A stretch of 64,000 nt of DNA from Glutinoglossum americanum (lineage: Eukaryota; Ascomycota; Geoglossomycetes; Geoglossales; Geoglossaceae), in assembly GCA_020080175.1 (NCBI GenBank), contig JAGHQL010000043.1, positions 1-64,000 of the forward strand, in the 5' to 3' direction. Positions within the stretch are counted from its first letter, which is position 1. Every line of letters starts with the position of its first letter. The translations under genes were made by a program, and so were the position numbers. This document shows positions 10,484 to 22,012 of this stretch, piece by piece. The notes under the pieces were generated by a model that did no database searches, was not told the origin of the DNA, and saw only the letters and a list, made by a program, of their open reading frames with translations.

Positions 10484-12489
10484 ATGCTTCATCCCTGTCC
10501 AGAAAATGGCCTTGTTATGCTGCTGAGGCCATTATATCTGGCGCCACGATGTCGAGGTCCTTTCATTACCGTCACTTCTGGTCGTGGGCGAGCATACTCG
10601 GCCAAAAAAGATGAACAACTCACGGTTAAGGAGCTTACAGAAGTCCAGAAGCTTAAAAGGATTGCGGTACTAGGTAGCAATTTGCGGCGACTTCATTGTA
10701 TTTTATTTACGATTGGCTAACCATTGCGCAGGCGGCGGCGTCACCGGACTTGCCAGCGCGTATTACCTCACACGGGAGCTCCCGAATGCTCGGATCGTCC
10801 TATATGAGCGCGATCGGCGCCTGGGAGGTCGGGTTCGATCAAAGACAGTTGATGTGGGAAATGGAAACGTGGTGTTCGAGCAGGGCCCGCGGACACTACG
10901 GACTAATCTTCCCAATGGCCCAGTCACGATGAGCTTAGTACGCTTCGACAGTCCTGTCTGAACGACCCCGCTCTGCATGGTTTTGACTGACGGCTGTGAC
11001 AATAGATTTCTCAATTGGGTCTGAACGGTAAGGTCGTGGTCACACCACGAGATTCGGTAGCGTTCCGGAACCGCTATATCTACTATCCCGACCATCTTGT
11101 GCGCCTACCAACACCTCCAACGCCACTCTGGAAATTGATCACTGCGGTATTCACAGAGCCGTTATTCAAAGGTGTGCCGATGAGTGTCCTCAAAGAAATC
11201 ACAAAGCCGAAAGGTCAGTGGAAAATCGACGAATCAATCGGCTCATTCTTCTCGCGGAGATTTGGACCGGGGCTAGTAAACAACCTCCTCTCTGCGATGT
11301 GTCACGGAATCTACGCAGGAGACGTGTGGAAACTAAGCGCAAAGAGCATATTTCCATTCGCATACCATAGTGAAGAAACCCATGGGAGCGTCACGAAAGC
11401 AATGTACAAGCTGTGGGAAAATGAGATGGAATCCGAAGCTAAGATCGGGGGACACGGGGTAATCTTACAAAAAGCCGACGCGGACATGATCCTAGAACTA
11501 CGGGAGGACATGGCGAAGTCGGGACAGCAGCCAAAGGCACACTTCTGGGTGAAGCCGGGTGTCTATGCTTTACGGGGGGGGCTTGAGACGCTGACCAAGG
11601 CGTTAGAACAAGACCTCAGGAGTAATAAGAACGTAGAAATAAGGGCAAATACGGTAATCAAATTAGTGGAACCTGATGCTGCCTCTGGGGGTATTCGAGT
11701 ACGTCTGTCTCATTCTAGAAATCCATTCCCAATCCATACTAACTAGCAACCCTCCCCCCCTACTAGGTCTCTGAAGATAACCGCAACCCACCAGAAACCT
11801 ACAACCATGTCATATCCACATTCCCCGCCTCCAGCCTCCACAGCCGAATGTCCAACCCCGCCATCCTCCCCTCCCTAGCCCTAACCCCAACCGTAACAGT
11901 AATGGTCGTAAACCTTTTCTTCCACAACCCCACCCTCCTCCATAGCAACCCAGGTTTCGGCTATCTAATCCCCTCCTCAATCCCCTTCTCCCAGAACCCC
12001 GAACGCGCCCTCGGCGTAATCTTCGACACAGACGGCGTCCCGGGTCAAGATTCCGCTCCGGGGACTAAAATCACCGTCATGCTCGGCGGACATTGGTGGG
12101 ATGAATGGATTTCGTTCCCCAGCGAGGGGGAGGGCCTGGAGATGGCGAAGAGTGTGCTGCAACGCCATTTGGGGATCGTGGAGAAGCCTGCGGCCTGGAA
12201 TGTGGTGGTGCAGAAGAATTCTATACCTCAGTATACAGTTGGGCATCATACGCGCATGCAGAAGGCGTTGTGGGGGCTTAGTGGAGAGACGTGGAAGGGG
12301 TTGAGTGTCGCGGGAGCTTCGTATAATGGTGTTGGTGTCAATGATTGTATTAGGGGGGCGAGGGATGTGGTGAAAACGTTGGGTAGGGGCAGACTGGTGA
12401 CGGGATTGGAGCGGTACGCGGACGATAGTGTCGAGTGGGTTCGGGCTGTGTTTGACCAAAGCGATAGGTCTGGCGAGTGGGTTCGATAG
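10484..12489 (+). CDS. HEM14: Protoporphyrinogen oxidase
   Basis: Four exons (10484-10673, 10732-10937, 11006-11698, 11767-12489) give 603 residues; all phases match. The first junction rebuilds the FAD-binding glycine motif VLGGGVTGLASAYYL and the second joins GPVTMSL to ISQLGLNGK. YERDRRLGGRVRS and FEQGPRT are typical of protoporphyrinogen oxidase, which oxidises protoporphyrinogen IX to protoporphyrin IX with oxygen in mitochondria, the next-to-last step of haem synthesis. The N-terminus is rich in Arg and hydrophobic residues, as expected of a mitochondrial presequence. The inner ATG at 10517 (MLLRPLYLAPRCRGPF) is an equally plausible start and looks more like a presequence. Other FAD amine oxidases share the glycine motif, but the overall pattern fits Hem14 best. 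Confidence 0.88.
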
Positions 12490-13204
12490 GTGGCTGTCAC
12501 TGAAATACCATCTGGTCTTATACGAGGTATTGAGAGCTAGGTAGTGTTGTTAGTTATGCTTCAATTGGCGGAATAGTCGCGGAGGTCAGCAAGCACTCAA
12601 CGCATATAGGAATGTAATTAGCTCAGAACGATTTAATTGATATTGCAATTGCTATATAACGTGCGGGTGTTTATGGAGTCCTTATATGTTCCGTGGTGTG
12701 GTGGTTAGGCTGCCAGCGGCCGACTCAGGGGTAAAAAGGGTAATTCGCCAAGACCATGAAGAGGCTCTTGGCTGCGAAACGGCGATGTATGACAATTCTC
12801 ATACATTTTAGATCGAGCAGGAAGTAAGAGCAAGGCGACTCTTATATAGAACGAGAATCTGGCCACTGCTAAGGGTGAGGGTGTGGTTCCTATCTTCCCG
12901 GTAGCGTCGAGGGTCGAGATATTCTTAGGTAATTTTTGAGACGGCTTAGGGTCGCGTGCGCCTTGGATGGCCTTAAAGGAAAATGTATACGGTATAAGTT
13001 ACTATTGCATTTCTTTCTCTAGCTACCGTCCACCCTGGGTGAGTACCTTAGGGTTGAGATATGGAACAACCCTGTAAGAATAAGACAAGCATAAGCCCCA
13101 GTTAAGGGAGTCCAATCAGGCAACAGACACCGACGCAATGCCCCCGCTTTGATAAGGGAAGTAGAAGGGATAAGAATAAATGATCTTGGACGGAGGGTGC
13201 GATT
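12490..13204. other. Convergent 3' intergenic region
   Basis: 715 bases between the 3' ends of HEM14 and UBR1. No coding frame is supported. A tRNA-like A-box near 12697 was rejected for lack of a matching B-box and stems. Confidence 0.5.
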
Positions 13205-16200
13205 TTAAATAGTCTCCCAGCCGCCATTGTTGATATCTGCCTCCAATTTCCTCGATATGGTTGAAGGAATACCATGTTGTAGCCACACGTTCCTAAGAAG
13301 GGCATCGTAGCGGCGTTGGCTGAGGAAGAGCTGGCGGTTGCGTCTGGTGACGGGCACTAATTAGATATTGCGTGCTACTTTATTCAACCGTGGTGGAAAA
13401 TACATGCCTTAAGCATGGGTCGACTTCCCCATGTTTGTCTAGATAAGGAGCCACGACCCAGCTACCATTACGGTTATGCAGATATAGTATCATGCATTTC
13501 CGAATGTTGATGAAGATACCAACATCTTTGCCACACCTAGACGAAGCATTAATATGATCCTTTTCCCAAAAGAAAATGCATAAAACCGTAGGGATACCGC
13601 ATACTTTGCAAGATGTTGGTTACAACCGCCAAGTTCATTTCGCGAGCAACAAAGCGCTTGACTGCAGAAAATCTCTCCGCAGAAAAGGCATACACTTGGA
13701 TCAGCTAGTTCTTTCCCCGTATTCGGACAACGCCGCTTCATCGCTTCCTCAACCAACTTGTCGAAGTTCTTTGGTAAGCCGACCAGTTCAGGAATTGCCG
13801 GATGGCTGAGTGAAAGAGCTCCCGTGACGAGTGGAGTACGCCGCTTCCCTTCGTAAGACCAGGCCCAGTGCTGAATCCAGCCATTAGCAATGGACTGAAT
13901 CACTGTCGACCCTTCATCACGGCCTATAATGGATTTGAAGATCTCGTCTATTGAAGGTAGGTTCAGAGCACGTGTGAGTCGATCAACCTCATTATCGTCA
14001 AGATCTGTCAACCCAGTGTTGGGAAAATCGACACCATAACGGGTATGAAAGAGGATGACGGATTTTCGGAGAAAAGGTAGAGCATATCTTGAAACAAGCG
14101 TGCGAAGAAATCCGAGAAGCCCAGTCGTCATCTTGTACTTGGCGTCTTTGCTTCGGAAATCCATATAAACTTTTCCTATCTCAACGTGGTTTACAACCCA
14201 TCCCACAAAGTCATGAAATAATTCAATTTGATCCTGAGAGAACCCATCCTGTTGTTGTTGCCCAGTGAGGAATTGGGCATAGCCTTCATCGGGTAGCCGC
14301 AATCGCTGGGTTAACTCTGGTTCATTGAAGAAAGATAAAACTGTCTTCACAATCTCCGCAAGGTAGCATAAACGGAGGATGTGGTGGGCGTCGATCTCAA
14401 GTGTCGGAACTAGGCAGATAGAACACTCCGTAAAGAAGACAAAGAGATCCTGAGTTAGAAGTGGTTCTAGTTGCTTGAATTCAGCAGCAAAAAGTGGATT
14501 GGGGAAGATCTGTGGATGCCCGCGGAAAAGTTGATGCAGTTGCCTTTTGTGCATATCGCCGAATTCCGCCACCGTCTTATTTGTGCCACCTCCGCGAAGC
14601 CCCCCAATTGCCATGTATGAGGAAATGGTTTCTGATAGAATCCGTAGATGCGTGAGCACTTGCTGTGATATCTTATCCAGCAGAGTTGATCCGGGATCAG
14701 AGCCGACACCCCGCTGAGCGACCTCAACAGCCGAAATAGAAAAACCTAAAGTTTTGGCAAGCGTATCGCAGTATGTCAATTCCTCAAATGACCCTGGTGG
14801 AGTGGGTGGATAGTCGTATCGTGACGGGAATCGGTTGGACTTGACGGTCTCTCGGAGGCGCTTGTAGGTGTTGACTAATTCCATGATTAGGGGTTCACTT
14901 GGCGTCGCTTGAGCACTGGATTGTTGATGCTGCAGAAGAGCCTCCACTGACAGGTATGGGTGACCCTGCGGTGCACCTGAGGGGCTGGTAGGCTGCAAAC
15001 TTCCATGCGGATTCGACTTTACCAAATGTTCGAATTTGTTAGCAATCGGAGGTATCACGGCCTTTGAGCCGTAGCTAATGAAAGTGTGTTGATAGGGAGC
15101 AGCTTCAGATGCCTTCTCTAAACTATTGACCGTAGGCCCAATCTGGAAAACTAGCCACTTCTCAAATGGAGACTGCGTCTGCACAACTCCCGGATAAGAC
15201 TCTTCTTTGCCTCTCCATATAACCGGCAAGAAGGCGTTTCCCAAAGCCTTACACAGGGGGCAAACGAACTCCCCACGAGCTGTTCTTTCAGGGTGATTCC
15301 GAGCGATCTGATGCGCCTGTCTCCGTTGAGTGGTCTGGTAGTAGGCTTCGAAACAGCTGTAGTGCATCATATGTCCGCAACCCGTAGAAACTGGACCGCG
15401 CTTCACTTGTTCTCGTGGGAACCCCTTGCCTAACCCTTGCCGCTCACAGAGGACTATATTCCCATTGAAGTCCAGTTTGCGCACCAGTTCCTTGTTCTTT
15501 CCCGCTACGCCGAAGGGTCGAATTTCCTCCGCCGAGCGGTCTAGGCTTGCAGGAGTGCTCGCGACCTCTATTACATAATCACGGTCTTTCAAGTTGGTTT
15601 GCCTCAAGACATTGCTGTCCGTGATTAGAGCAAATGTTCCATAGAGCTTTGAGTCATTCGTCTCTTCCTGGCAAAGAATGCATGTCCCAGTTGGGTATTT
15701 CCATATTTTACGTTGCTCCTCGGCTCGGGTTCCGGACAGAGACAACGTATCAGCTGCGTCGTCATCGTCCGGCCAGTCATTCATATCTTGATTGTTCAAG
15801 AAATTTTGTTGTTGCTGTTGGAACTGTGCCATGACCTTCGCCTGTCTTTCCAGCGCAAGTCTCTTCTTCCGATCCAGTTCATCTTCACCTGAGTTCGTAG
15901 GGGGATCACATTCCATCTTTTCCGTTAGGGGGCCAATGGCTGAAGCAAAAGTGACAGGCCGTTTCGCTCGGAGGCGTTTAAGGATCAAATCTATCTTCGG
16001 ACGACATGCTTTATACTCCTCGAGGGCCGACAAACGTTGCAAAACCGAGACAATTGTCCTCGCATCCTCTTTGCCTTCCCTGGAAGCTAATTTAATAGCA
16101 AATTTTACAAATGAAGCAAGGCCACGCCGATCATCTGCTTCCTCCGTTTTATCTTCTGCAATAGTGAGGAGGACTAGATGCAGCACCACCTGAAGGAAAG

Positions 16201-19200
16201 TCTCTAGCCTCGAATCTGGAATGGTATGTAATCCCTTGGCCTCTAGTGGGTATTTTAAAGAGTAGAATATGACCTGGGCGAACAACCTTGTTCGAGTAAA
16301 GGCTGCGAGATTTGTGAAGACTCCTTTCCGAATTGGACGTAGCTTCGGCTCAAAAACAATTTCCGGAGCAGGTTTCCCAGTCAACTTTGACATCCTAGTC
16401 CGGTATGCATTCTCAGACTCCTCCCGCTGGTTCTTGGAGTAGTGTGCAATGTAAGGGTCGATTTCCTCGAGGAACTCGGGTTTGAGCTCGAACGTGCCGG
16501 AATCAGATAGGCCTTCCGGCGGGCGGTATGTCGTCATGGCTTCAAGGATTTCTAGAAATTCCTCTTGCTCCTGAAACTTGTCCGCGATACGGCTGCACAA
16601 TTCAGAGAACGAAAGAGGTTTGAAACAAAGGACATGCCCAATATCCCTCTTCATCGCCAAAATCTGTGGGCGAGGTTCCTCCTCAAGAGGAAGTAGGGAT
16701 ATCCGGTCACTCAAAAGGATAATCATGAAGTGGATGAATTCTTCAGCAACGTCTATGACCTGGCCCTCATCGTAGCCCGGTCGAACTTCGTAGTACCCTT
16801 TCACCCAATCATCCATACCATATCTGTCGATCATTGATGCTAGTATGCGACTTGGTTCACAAGATACCACAGCCGCTTGCATGAGAAAAATGTCTCGATT
16901 GTGGGTTACATCCCGCTGTGATATCCCACGATATGTCTGCCATTGGTGCCGGAGGCTTAAACCATTTCGAACCCACATCGCAGCCTTCATCTGCGCTAGC
17001 CATGCACACACCCGGAGGGGGAAATCATACATAGCGAGAAGGATGTCGTCATCGTGTAGATTTCCGGCTGACAAAATATCAACCATGGTTGATGGGTCCG
17101 TTCGAACCTCATGTGCTGCGAATCTTAACAAATCGACGAGTCGTAGCTGGGACATGCTCTTGCCGCTGTCAATCAGCCAAGAGAGTGTATAATGAAGAGC
17201 GTGATGGAAGCTGATTGGTTTTTTATCAACGACGAATTTAACGACTTTGTATGAATTCATCTCGCCACTGCGGTCAACGTCAAACTCAAAGCCTCCTAGC
17301 TCTTTAAACTTGACCTCCTCTCTCACTTCGGATTGGCTGAATCGCTTCCGCTCAACGCCGATTGAGCTACGTATCGCTGCCGTTGCGGCACAACGAATGG
17401 CCCGGAAAACAGCAGAAGTCTCCTCGCTCCCTTTCCACTTGAAAGATTCGGCAAATTGGCGGACCAGCCTATTTAGCTCTCGAGTTATGAGAGATGCGCT
17501 GATCCAGGCGTCGGTCTCATACTCGACATGATCTCCGGTTGCTCTGAGATTAGGACAGATTCCTTGACCAAGTTTGACGAGATCAAGAAACTGTAACATG
17601 TACCGTTCCTCCCTTCGAAGTTTGGCTTGCACCTGCTCCGATCCAAAGAGATATCTCATATCCATAAAGAAGTGATACATACGTCGGTTGGTCAAAGAGC
17701 CCGCATCAAATGCTAACGTTGCGTTCAAGTTCACCTCGTAAGGATGGCCGACCTGTCTAGTGGTAAGGAATGTATATAAAATCGCTATTAGGTTGGTCAA
17801 GAAGTTCCCGCGCTCAACTACTTCCTCCGTGATGGATGGTGTAGTAAGCATCTGCAAGGATAAGTTGATGATAGAATGGTCAGGTTCCCGATCGGCGATT
17901 AGGTAAAGTTGGGCCAAAGTTGTGTAGAGCCCAGCGAATCTAAGGCCTAGAACACGCTTGAATTGTGGGATAGCTACCACCGTGCTGATATATAGGTCAC
18001 GAAGGTCGATACGGGCCTTCTTCCACATCCTGAGGTCGAATAATATCAACCAATCTAATCGCACTCGATGCCAAAGGTTCTCATATTCCGGCACCGTGCC
18101 CTGGGTACTGTAGCCCACCGGCTTCTCAACCCAGTGCTTCGGGGGTAATGGAGGGAGGCCTGGCTGGAATTTGTTGCCTGGGGTTCTTGGAATCTTGAGG
18201 CTGCCAAATGCTTTCTCGTATGCACTCTGTACGAGCAGTCCTCCAGACCCAGCAGCGGATGAGCCAGATGTGGCGCCCTGACCCCGTCGCCGGGATAAGG
18301 GTGGAGGAGGTGGAGGTGGCGGGTATCCAGCAAAAGTAGCCTCTAGGACCTCAGTCTCATCATCTGCTGTTCGCATTTCCACATCGCCATCGTCATCTGT
18401 TGGAGGCATCAAGATGTCGAGATCCATGTCATCGTCATCGTTGTCGTTGAGATCAAGATTATTAGTGTCTCCATTACCTCCATTGGCCCCATTGCGTTCT
18501 GCTTCAAGCATTTGGGCAAAAATGGCCGTTTGGACCTCTTCCAGCCTTCGTTGTGCAGTCGAATCCTCCTTTTCATGGTCATCGATCCCATTCCTCCCGA
18601 TCTCGGCATTACTAGCTCCACTCCCTCTTCGCCATGGTTTTAAGACCTCTTCACATATGGTCTGCCTCAGGATATTATGATCATTACCAATGCTGCAGCC
18701 AGCAATATCTCCAAGCCACTCAATGATAGTACCGCACATTTGTTCTCGAAAGGTATCTCTCGCTGACCGGATAGTAACTGTAACTTTGATCTGTTCGATG
18801 ATTTTGGACACCCGAAGGAGCTCCTCCACATCTGTTGAATACTGGACGATGCTCCGACCCATGTCGTGGGTTTCGTTGGCCTTTTCTTTTCCAAAAGCCC
18901 GGGACTTTTTGCAAGCTCTCCCGACCTGTTCTTGCACCTCTGTTACCGTATGTTTCTCATCGTTCCACAGAACCAATGCAAACTCGGGATTGGCTTCGGA
19001 ATCGTCTCCGCCCAGATAGTAGGTGGACAAAAGCCGTGATGTACGTTCGTCCTCCCTTATAGATTTCTCGGATTTCGCTAATCGAAGCTGCTCTGGCGAA
19101 CAAGAGATAACATCGCAGAGGTAATCAATAGCCCGGCCAATTGTCATTCTAACCCCTTCTAGGAAATCATCCGGCAGGGGCGGTGGCTCTCGCGCCTTGC

Positions 19201-19808
19201 CAGAAACGTCCTTTGACTGACCAGGTAGCTCGGTGTGTATGGCGCACTTCACCGGTATTTTCCATGCCTCCAGGTCTCCACAATCGCAACAACCGCTATT
19301 ACCAGGTGATATATTGACAAATACCATATGTCCAGAATGATCGGAGGATTCGAAACATTTGCAGCATAAAACGCAAGTATCATCTACGGTGCAAGTTCTA
19401 GTGATTTTAACATCAACGTCAGCTTATCCTCCCTGTACTATTACTAACTAACCGCAAAGCTCCCAGGTTCACTCACTTGCAACGGTATGTGGCTTCGCCG
19501 CTCTTGAATATATGTCCACACGGCTTTCCTCTTGCTGCGGCTGAGTATTCGGCGCCCTCGACGGCACCTTGGGCCTCGCGCAGGCACCATCTCCCTGTAT
19601 CTTTAGTTGGGGAGCCCCGAGGGAAGAGTAGGCGCATGTGGTGACTTTCTCCTCGAGCAAGTGACCAGAAGAGCCCTTCTAATAGTGCACGCTCCGCAGC
19701 TGGTGTGTAGTGATTTTTGTGTTTTCGAGGTAGATCACGAAGAAGCTGGCAGAGCTGCAGCTCCTGTGATGACAACATGTAAGGTGTCTGTGAAGCCTGT
19801 GAAGCCAT
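13205..19808 (-). CDS. UBR1: N-recognin E3 ubiquitin ligase Ubr1
   Basis: Four exons (19477-19808, 13605-19397, 13408-13536, 13205-13343) give 2130 residues. The first junction completes the UBR box (GEATYRCKTCTVDDTCVLCC then FESSDHSGHM, GCCDCGD), which binds basic N-terminal residues. A ClpS-like region (ALVLWNDEKHTVTEV) binds bulky hydrophobic N-termini. A long helical middle follows, then a RING-type region about residues 1345-1495 (CILCQEE, CGHMMHYSCF, CPLCKALGN) and the C-terminal UAIN domain. The last two introns restore KCGKDVGIFINIRKC and CLRRNRQLFLSQRRYD, after which it ends NNGGWETI. The third intron (13344-13407) uses a GC donor. Ubr1 ubiquitinates N-end rule substrates with an E2. 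The 1945-codon open frame alone misses both ends. Confidence 0.93.
13344..13407 (-). other. UBR1: GC-AG intron in UBR1
   Basis: On the minus strand the exon ends AAG and the intron begins GCATGT, ending CACCAG. Only this choice keeps the frame and gives the conserved CLRRNRQLF. The nearby GT (exon ending CAT, intron GTATTT) with either available AG puts the well-conserved last exon out of frame. Confidence 0.7.
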
Positions 19809-20305
19809 TATGTCGATGCTTCAGATCACTATTCCGCAACCGGAAAGGATTCAGGTTGTGTGGGTTGAATCTTGAGGAGATATTTCACGACGAGTACTTG
19901 CGTGCGGGGTGTTGCACAGATGTTAGGTGGGAATTAGGTGTTCTCTCGAGAGACGAACGATACTTAAGGAAGGCGGGGTAGGAGAGGCTCACAGAAAACA
20001 CAATACTGAATATATCTGGAGCCAGCCAGCCGTATGAAACCCAACTGTGTGTTCGGCATTCGCCTTGCTAAGAGTGCAATTTATAATGTTAGCATATGCA
20101 AGGCGATTTGATACATTACAAGCGAGGCTGCAGTTGATTTAGCCACAACCGTACCACAGAATCCCTCACAAGATAGTGACTACGAAAAAAGATCGTTGGA
20201 GGGAAGGTTTTTCAACAGCATCTATTGAATATGATACACTGATGCTCTATAATCCATTCCAACACTTTATCTTGCCCAAGCCACATGAAATGCTGTCCAG
20301 TCACC
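19809..20305. other. Intergenic region between UBR1 and QCR9
   Basis: About 500 bases: promoter and 5' leader of UBR1 and the 3' region of QCR9, both on the minus strand. No other feature is evident. Confidence 0.5.
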
Positions 20306-20759
20306 TCAATCGTCATCTTCGCCACCCGTGTATCGTGCCCTGATATCTTTCCATTGTCGCTAAGCCATTTATCAGCCCTGTTCTCAGCTGTTATAAAGAA
20401 CGATTTTCATAGCAACGTACTCCCTTGTTCAATGAATCCCAAATCTTATCCGATACCGTGTCGAATCCGCTGTGAGAGTGACCACGCATTAGCTGATCTT
20501 GTGACAAGTTCAATTGACGCAGAAAAAGAGCTAGAAAATAAAGAGAAGTAATTTACATCTCAAAGGCAAAGGCAGAGGTAAAGACTGCGCCGAGGAAGAC
20601 AACGTTCTTCCGAAAGATGAGGCTAGATTGTTCGGTCACTGATGTTCCCCATTACGGAGTGACAGTCAAACATACTTGTAGAGACCCGTCGACAGCTATA
20701 GAGTTAATTAGTCTTGAGCATTGACGTAAACCAACAAGCAGAGAACTTACACCAGGCAT
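20306..20759 (-). CDS. QCR9: Cytochrome bc1 complex subunit 9
   Basis: Five exons (20751-20759, 20676-20695, 20557-20622, 20421-20469, 20306-20359) encode 65 residues. None exceeds 66 bases, so no long frame betrays the gene. The joined protein starts MPGLSTGLYNLIFRKNVVFL, contains one membrane helix (about NVVFLGAVFTSAFAFE) and reads GFDTVSDKIWDSLNKGRQWK and then DIRARYTGGEDDD. The DKIWDxxNKGRQWKDIR motif is diagnostic of the QCR9/UCR 9 family, a small subunit of respiratory complex III in the inner mitochondrial membrane. Donors GTAAGT, GTATGT, GTAAAT and GTACGT and all phases agree. The first exon carries only three codons. It is divergent from PYM1. Confidence 0.88.
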
Positions 20760-20880
20760 TTTGAGCTGATGAAAGGGGGTTAAAGTCACTAGGTTGAGGA
20801 TTTTGAGATACTGTACAGTTGTTGAGGTAGAGAGAAGCAAAAGCGATCGCATGAGGCCACCCGAGAATTGCCGAGTGCTG

Positions 20881-20885
20881 ATTGG
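20881..20885 (-). promoter_or_regulatory. CCAAT box upstream of QCR9
   Basis: On the minus strand the sequence reads GACCAATCAGC, about 120 bases before the QCR9 start. CCAATCA is the preferred site of the fungal HAP (Hap2/3/5, HapB/C/E) complex, which controls respiratory genes. The site also lies in the PYM1 promoter. Binding is inferred from motif and context only. Confidence 0.42.
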
Positions 20886-21093
20886 TCAAGAATCTCGTTG
20901 CATCTTTAGGGAATATTTAAATCGACGCAAACCCACGTTTCAACCCTGAGTAATTCGGTGAGGCTCTCCAGTGTACGCTCAAAGGCTTACCTCCTTTGCA
21001 AACCTAACTATACGTGTCTTAACATCCCTAGTTACTCTTTCGGCCTCCATCAAACACCTCTTTCGCTTTCGGCTGGTTTCCCAATAATCAACC

Positions 21094-21666
21094 ATGCCTG
21101 AAACCAAATCCGGCATTATCACCAACGAGAGCGGCGAGCGCCATATCCCGGCCTCCAAGCGCGCAGACGGCTCAACCCGCCGAGAAATTAAGATCCGCCC
21201 CGGCTATAAGCCTCCCGAAGACGTTGAAGTCTACAAGAACAGAGCCGCCGAATCCTGGAAAACGCGGGGATCTGGGGGAATCCCTGGGGCCGAAGGATTA
21301 AAAGATGATAAAGGGGACGGGGACTCTAAAGCCAACAACAAGAATGCAAAGCGGAGAGAAGCTAGGAAAAAGGCCAAAGCAGCTTCTGAACCCCAAGACG
21401 GAGCCGCAGAGCCCGCAAAATCCCCAGAGAAAAGCGACGCCTCCACACTAGCAAAGCCAGAGCCCCTCGAACCCGAAGCAGAGAAGGAGAAGCAAGCGCG
21501 GAACCTACGGAAGAAACTTCGCCAGGCAAAGGACCTGATGGATCGGAAGGAGAACGGGGAGAATCTCCTACCAGAACAGCTAGAGAAAGTCATCAAGATC
21601 AACGAACTAGTTCGACAGCTAGACAGCTTAGGGTTCGACACCGAAGGTCTGCCAAAGGAACGATGA
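21094..21666 (+). CDS. PYM homologue (partner of Y14-Mago)
   Basis: Single exon, 190 residues. The N-terminus reads SGERHIPASKRADGSTRREI followed by IRPGYKPPEDVEVYKN, matching the PYM/WIBG N-terminal motif that contacts the Mago-Y14 dimer. The C-terminus (LRKKLRQAKDLMDRKENGEN and LLPEQLEKVIKINELVRQL) matches the conserved C-terminal helices. The middle is Lys/Ala/Glu-rich and probably disordered. In animals PYM strips the exon junction complex from mRNA at the ribosome; that role here is inferred from family. Its presence fits this intron-rich genome. It is divergent from QCR9. Confidence 0.85.
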   Translation: MPETKSGIITNESGERHIPASKRADGSTRREIKIRPGYKPPEDVEVYKNRAAESWKTRGSGGIPGAEGLKDDKGDGDSKANNKNAKRREARKKAKAASEPQDGAAEPAKSPEKSDASTLAKPEPLEPEAEKEKQARNLRKKLRQAKDLMDRKENGENLLPEQLEKVIKINELVRQLDSLGFDTEGLPKER

Positions 21667-22012
21667 TCGACCCTCCATGTAGAAGCGACTGTCTTACCGG
21701 AATCACCATTGTTATTTTAGCGACTTAGCTGGCAAGCATGGGTTACGTCTCGCAACTGCATAGGCGGATCTGACCAACCTTTATTCCCAGATGTCGCGAT
21801 ATATGGCATAAAGATGCTGGTCGCTGCCATATGCTTATTTTTGCTATTATCGATAACGCGGCGAACCCTGTGCGAGGGGCGTATGGGCTTAATGAACATC
21901 ATGGTGTAATGCAAGGGAAGGGTGGTCTTTTCGGCGTATAGACGGGAGGCTACTTTATATCTCATTTAAGTCCGATATCCTTAAATTCCATGTCAAATTC
22001 CACTACCATACA
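21667..22012. other. Convergent 3' intergenic region
   Basis: 346 bases between the 3' ends of PYM and SWD3. Nothing beyond presumed 3' untranslated sequence is seen. Confidence 0.5.

Noticed and set aside
12690-12760. tRNA-like start with TGGTGGTTAGG (A-box resemblance)
   Set aside because: No B-box of the GGTTCGANNCC type at the right distance, and acceptor and anticodon stems do not pair.
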